From Larix kaempferi (lineage: Eukaryota; Streptophyta; Pinopsida; Pinales; Pinaceae), in contig BSBM01000643.1 of the NCBI GenBank assembly GCA_027924585.1, positions 20,590,001 through 20,654,000 on the forward strand: a stretch of 64,000 nucleotides of DNA, given 5' to 3'. The notes under the pieces are model-generated. The model did no database searches. It saw nothing but the letters and a program-made list of their open reading frames with translations, and was not told where the DNA came from. The position numbers and the translations under genes are program-made. Shown piece after piece: positions 58,625 to 64,000 of this stretch (its first letter is position 1; each line of letters opens with the position of its first letter).

Positions 58625-61600
58625 ATAACAATTCTTCATCCACACAAGGATGGCACTCCTTCTCTCGGGAAAACCAACGGTTCCCTTTAGGAACTCTATA
58701 GGTGACTTTCTTGACTACAGGGTATCATGGTCCCATGATACCCACTCACACTACACAAAGGTTACCATTGCTCATACAGTCCTCTTGAGTACCCTTTCTT
58801 CACTTTGCCTCTTAACGTGCAACACCAAATTGCATCTATGTAAGCTGATAGCACAAGAAGGATAAGCAGACTCATCAGTATTGCTGCTCTAAAATTCTAA
58901 CCATATTTCATAACATTCACTATCAAGTATTGAAACACCACGAATGCATCCATTCCATTAGGGTGTAGTCAATATTGACAACCCTATCATAACCCGGCAC
59001 CAGAAAGGTGTGCACTCCCTTTCGGATGTGAGACATGTAGGCCCTAATCATACTCAAGCAGTCTGAAATAATAATGAAATAATAAAACATGCTCTGCATA
59101 TTAAATCTAATAATCAGACATATATATTCTGAGTTAGGGTTACATAATACTTATCCCTTTTCGGATGTATCCTTCCTTCATTTGCGAAGAATGGGGGCTC
59201 TCTTCTCTAAGTCAACAGTACTTCTGTTTGCCACCCCAATCTTTTGACGTTCCATAACCCACACATGCCTTATTGGCATACTTTTACTGTCTCACTCACA
59301 TGATTTACCAACATGCAATTTTGTTGAGACATTATCAACATTTACAATGGCGTTTCACCTGAAACCCATTCCCAAAGCATGGGATCCTTCCCATCTAGTT
59401 TGGCTTCTGCAGGACATCACACATGGTCTTCCTGCAATGTGTCATCCTGGAACACTTATCAAATAGCCAAACAATCAACAACATTTAACAATAAATTTCA
59501 AATGTGATTGTTCCATAACCAATCAATGTCATTAATAATTAAATTCAATATGAATTTGCAGTTCTGTCTACTACAGAAATTAATTGCTTAGCAATGAGGC
59601 TATCCTCATATTGTTTGGCTCTCGTAAGTGGTATTACTCTGTCCATTATGGTTTCACCCTTGCTACCATACATGAACATCCACCTACAACATGTCCTCTT
59701 GACACAATTTTATATAAGCCAAACAGTGATCAGCAATTATAAGAAAATTCTCAAATCTGAAATCTACAAATCTATTTTCCTACAGAAATTAGAATTGCAA
59801 CCATGAGATTATTCTCATAAACTTAAATCAAACAATTTTTAGATTTGTTTCATGCATAAGTTATAATCATGAGAACCTTCTCATAACCTTTGGCTTCTGC
59901 ACATGGTAGATCCCGGTCTTTACTATGGACTTATCCTCATTTCCATACGTAAGACTTTTCTACCGGAAAACTGAAACTTCAATCAGCCAAACACGTTGTG
60001 AGTATCTATGCATATAATCCTTTCATTGCCACAATAGTCACTGAAGTGATCTCAGAATTACAACACTCAATAATTCAAACACCTTCAGTTGTTAACATTT
60101 GAAATGCAATGAAATATATATATACATCTGTATAGGCATCATTATCATGATAGAATTTGCATGACACGGATACACTATCCATGCAATTTAAATAAAACTC
60201 CAATATTCATTACTTCACAGCCATATTCTTTTTATGCAACTCTATCTTTTCAACAGGGCACTCTGGTAACCCATCAACATGTCTACCTTCTTCATGCAGT
60301 CATTCTCTTGCATTCACAACAACTCATAAAATGGTCTCAGGATTAACAATAGTCCACCATTTCATCTATTATTCTAACTGCATTGAAACATATATATATG
60401 TCACACCCATGCATTCACACAATGCATCTCAACATGTGCACCCACACATACGCATGCACATTCACAACATTTACATAATCTTTTAATGCGCATTCACTCA
60501 ATGCATAACCCCTCAATACAACCTTGCATTAATCCATGAATACTAAGCATTTCAACATATTATGGCCTAACCATGCCTATCTCATATGGCATACACTACA
60601 ACAGGACCATAAGTCATCGCTTGCTTTGGTTGTTAAACTCACAACCAATATACACAATGGCATGATATAATTTCATATGAATGCATTGAGGTTTCTAAGC
60701 AAATATAGGGTGTAAGGATCCCTGCCTTCACTTACCCCCACCTCACCATACTTGGTAGGTTGACATTCACATTCAGGCACTCAGTACCACATGCAAACCA
60801 AATCAACATATTTTAAACATAGTTGAAGGGATCTTACCAAATCCTCTTTCAATATTCATGCAATGAAGCACAAATAACCATTACCTGCATGGCTGTTATT
60901 AACATCGCTTGATGTTACTTGATCAATTTGCCTCTTACCAATGCTACACAGTCATTTTTCCAACCTCGTGATCATAGATTTGTTGCACCGTCCTTTCCTC
61001 ATAAGGTTGTTGGTCATATGCAAAAACATCATCCACATCTTTAGCCATGCTTTGGTTTTCTTTGGTCCTACAACCAATGCGAACACAACTAATTATTAGC
61101 AACCACAATCATTATCTTAAGTGGCTCATTGCATATGTAAAACCTCACTATTTCACCAATATGCAATATCATATACATTCAAAAACATTTTCACATGCAC
61201 TGTGCAATGTTTATTAGTATTCCAACTAGTGCATATTCACTTCATTTATCTATCCTCTTGCATTTTCGATCATGCTTCTATGGTCTGATTCGTATAACCA
61301 TTACTGGTGATCAACCATAGGCAATACCATTAATGGGCTATTGTATGTGTAACTTTCACTACCTTTACCCAAATGCAACATCATGCTCATTCATAAGCAA
61401 TTCACATGCACTATGTAATGAATCTTTAATCATGCCCACTAATTCATATGCATTGAATCTGCTACTCTCTTGCATTTCCAACATTCTCATGCCATACTTT
61501 TTATGCGTATAAAACTTGTAAAATACAAATACAATATCAAGAGAGGAGTTAAGGGATTCTCCCTTTCCAATTCCTCATCATGACATGGAGTTCCTCCTCC

Positions 61601-61984
61601 ACATCATAGCTGATCATTTTCTTGGCTTCATCTTCCAAGCATACAAGCAATCATTAGCTATGATCTTCTCATGAATTAACAATTCAATATATACATACGT
61701 GTATAGCATTCATTTTTGATATTTTTCAAATATGCAATTCTTATGCTATAACATAAATAGTTTAAGGTGAGGAAATTCCCTCTTTAATCCTCCATAGTGC
61801 ACATTCCAAGCATAAACATTGCCTTGCTGCTCCCGTTGCTCTTCCGCAATGCATATTACAACTAATTACTCTTAATAAGGCCTCAACAACCTTCTATGCA
61901 ATTCCTGCTTCTCATCCCAAGCATAGTGAATGCATTTCACACTTTGAACGACTGTCTCCGAGGGATGACAAGGGTCAAGGGGGC

Positions 61985-62350
61985 TTGTCTCCTCCGACCC
62001 GTTGTGGACCAACTCGCCGAGTTTCGCTGGTCAGAGGACTCATCTGTATTTTTTGACCTATTGCGGAGCAACTCGTCGAGTTCTGCCGATCGGTAACTTG
62101 TCGATCTCCTCCGACCCGTTTCGGACCAACTCGCCGAGTTCTTGCGCCGTTTTGGACCAGCTCGCCGAGTTCTGCCGAAATTTGATGCCGAAAAACACTT
62201 AGAAAAAATTTGAAATTTTTCTTCCTTTCCCCAGGCACTTCCGCAACTTCGTCGGCGCAACTTAGCCAAATTCGCCGACTGTGTCGGCTCCACTTAGCGA
62301 GTTTCGCCAAACGTATCGCACAATTTCGCAAAACTTCGCCGGTCTGTTTC
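61985..62350. repeat. GC-rich repeats with CTCGCCGAG core in the E4 leader
   Basis: The word 'ggaccaactcgccgagtt' or close variants recurs at about 62003, 62072, 62124 and 62155, with shorter forms ('agcgagtttcgcc', 'aatttcgc') to 62345, alternating with 'ctccgacccgtt'. It stands out from the AT-rich neighbourhood and lies about 200-600 bp inside the primer site, that is in the 5' leader of the element RNA. Confidence 0.8.
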
Positions 62351-62564
62351 GGCGGACTCCGATATCTGCGTTGAAATGCGTTTTCGACAATCTTTTTGAT
62401 GTTCCATTGAAACACATCGGCGACCCTTCTCAATTCTTCACCAAAACAGTTAGGCAAAACTTCAAACAAAACAGTTAGAAAATTTTCTTGATGGTCTGTG
62501 TTGAGCAGGAAGCATACTTACCCCTGCAAGTTCTTGATTTGGCCCATTAGGCCCAATGTTGAAA

Positions 62565-62581
62565 CCATCGCTCTGATACCA
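62565..62581 (-). other. E4 primer-binding site (tRNA-iMet)
   Basis: Minus strand TGGTATCAGAGCGATGG, two bases from the 5' LTR edge at 62584. Confidence 0.9.
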
Positions 62582-62583
62582 AA

Positions 62584-63869
62584 TGTAACGTACCCACCCA
62601 TCTATCCAATGCAAGTAAGGGAACATGGCACTAAAATCTGGGCTTTTAGAACAACTTAGCCAAATTCACAATGAATAAAGGATATGGCATTACAGTAAAA
62701 TGCATATGTGTGTAGATGTAAATCAATTGAACATGCACAGTGGAATAAAAAATCATCCACATACATTTCATACTCATCCAGCATATTAAAAATAACCATC
62801 AAATTAAACATTGTAGAAGTAAACACAATAAAATACTCATCTTAATGTAATGTTGTCCCAAGCAACTAGCTATGTCGTTGCAACGTTCCACCCAACCATA
62901 GGTCTCTGCTCAGCCTGTATTCTTTCAGCACTCAGAGACCACCCCTGAGCTGGGCATGATATCTATAAGGAAAATGGGACTCTCAAGCTCAAATCCAACA
63001 TTCACTTACACACAAAACTCAGATATGGGCTGGGAAACACAATTTCAGCAATGGAACTTAGAAGCCAGATGGACATGGGTTTTTCCCAAAACGTAGGCAC
63101 ACCAAAAACGGATTTGTGAGAGGGAAAATTTACCATAGGGAAGAAAACAATTTCTCCCACATATATACAAGCAATCAGTGAGCCAAAACAACCTCTATGG
63201 TCCCCCCAAATCGATTTCCCTTTCTTTCCCACTGTTATACAACACAAAAACGCCCTCCCCAACTAGGAGAATGAAGGAAAACACCGCAAAACCATGGAGG
63301 AAAACGCCCAGGTAGCTCCAAACTCATGAGAGAGCAAAACTAGTGGGTGAATAATGGCTTGGGAAGCAATTCATGGCTCTTTTCTTTCCCAAGAAGCCAA
63401 ACATGATTTTCCATGAAGGGTGGCTTTCCCATGCCCGAATTTGGACAGCCATACCTCTCCATTATCCAAGACATTAATTACCTCAACCAACTCTTGGGAG
63501 AGTAAATGATTGGGTACAAAAGTCAGCATGGGTAGTTGAGGGTTGATGGGTTCTCTCATTGACATTTGGCTTGAATTGATTGGCTCAAAGGTTTGAATAT
63601 TTCCCTCCCAATTCCTTGTAAACATCATGCCCCCATCTCTTGTTGCATTGCATAGCTAGTTGTGGGCATTTATATTAAAATGCATATTTACAATTCCCAT
63701 GGTTCACTAGCACATGGGTAGCATACTATCCAATACTTGCCTCTTCAAGGTTGAGTGTTCACTAGGGGGGCCTTGGTCTTGAGCTCCACGCTAGGAATCA
63801 TACATAATATGCATACAATATTTACATTATAGCCCAAAATATTATAAGGATAAAAATGGGTACGTGACA
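62584..63869 (-). repeat. E4 5' LTR
   Basis: Partner of 49031-50302, with a small extra segment ('gattggctcaaagg') near 63579 that the 3' LTR lacks. Confidence 0.93.
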
Positions 63870-64000
63870 GATTTCATTTGAGCATGCAAACTAAATATGG
63901 AATGTGGTACATGAGTACGAGTTCAATATATACTCTAGTTATTGAACTAATGCAATACTTGATGCAAAAGAATATATGTGCTTATTTACATGTTATTTAA
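63870..64000 (+). mobile_element. E1 3' LTR, second part, runs off the window
   Basis: 'gatttcatttgagcatgcaa' and what follows match 23533-23660 of the 5' LTR. The end of the LTR and of E1 lies beyond the window. Confidence 0.65.

Larger units (their letters stand above)
57111..62564 (-). mobile_element. E4 interior, 5' side, non-coding
   Basis: 5.4 kb without a recognisable ORF. Contains the 89-bp array (58113-58624) and, near the primer site, GC-rich repeats (61985-62350). Otherwise it is AT- and CA-rich DNA with short frames only. Confidence 0.6.
49031..63869 (-). mobile_element. E4: 14.8-kb LARD-like LTR element with a nested copia
   Basis: LTRs 49031-50302 and 62584-63869 (about 1.27-1.29 kb) both start 'tgtaacgtacccacc' and end 'acgtgaca'. 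The E1 LTR sequence 'gatt' is duplicated on both sides. A tRNA-iMet primer site lies at the right LTR and 'aaggggaggggaa' (minus) at the left one. Outside the copia insertion the interior is about 6 kb without gag or pol, but with tandem repeats. Confidence 0.92.

Overview
This is plant nuclear DNA: a gene with spliced introns of up to 4.4 kb, L1, Ty1/copia and Ty3/gypsy retroelements, a tRNA-type SINE and an endogenous pararetrovirus. The long introns, deep nesting of old LTR elements and many low-copy decayed repeats suggest a large-genome seed plant. A gymnosperm (conifer) is the best guess, but that is inference; no single base proves it.

Layout. 1-9.7 kb: repeat-rich intergenic DNA with a possible TM9SF-like exon scrap (273-390), purine-rich tracts, a 5'-truncated L1 LINE (about 3.74-5.76 kb, minus) and several minisatellites. 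8.70-9.66 kb holds an inverted, decayed copy of the promoter, first exon and start of intron 1 of the resident gene. 10.5-20.6 kb: the only intact-looking gene, a four-exon minus-strand NPH3/RPT2-like (NRL) gene. I assembled its 624-aa product from splice sites that agree in phase. 20.9-23.3 kb: intergenic, nothing recognised.

23.3 kb to the end is a nest of LTR elements. E1 is a plus-strand element with a 5' LTR starting at 23342 and a 3' LTR at 48836 that runs off the window. Three minus-strand elements sit in it. E2 (23926-35228, TSD CAAGA) contains a complete gag-only element E2a (25484-28342, TSD GTAAT) and a rearranged endogenous caulimovirid of about 6 kb (about 28776-34742). E3 (35301-41210, TSD GGGGT) is a decayed Ty3/gypsy copy. 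E4 (49031-63869, TSD GATT) lies inside the 3' LTR of E1; it is a large non-coding (LARD-like) element holding a copia element with one LTR (50626 to about 57.1 kb). A SINE with a 17-bp target duplication lies in the E1 interior at 43.6 kb.

Only the NRL gene looks functional; its product would act at the plasma membrane in blue-light responses. All retroelement and viral reading frames carry stops or frameshifts. The items most worth a second look are the endogenous caulimovirid (lost movement region, inverted coiled-coil ORF, long region downstream of RNase H, its own promoter and poly(A) signal) and the inverted duplication of the NRL promoter, which points back at the 3' end of the gene.
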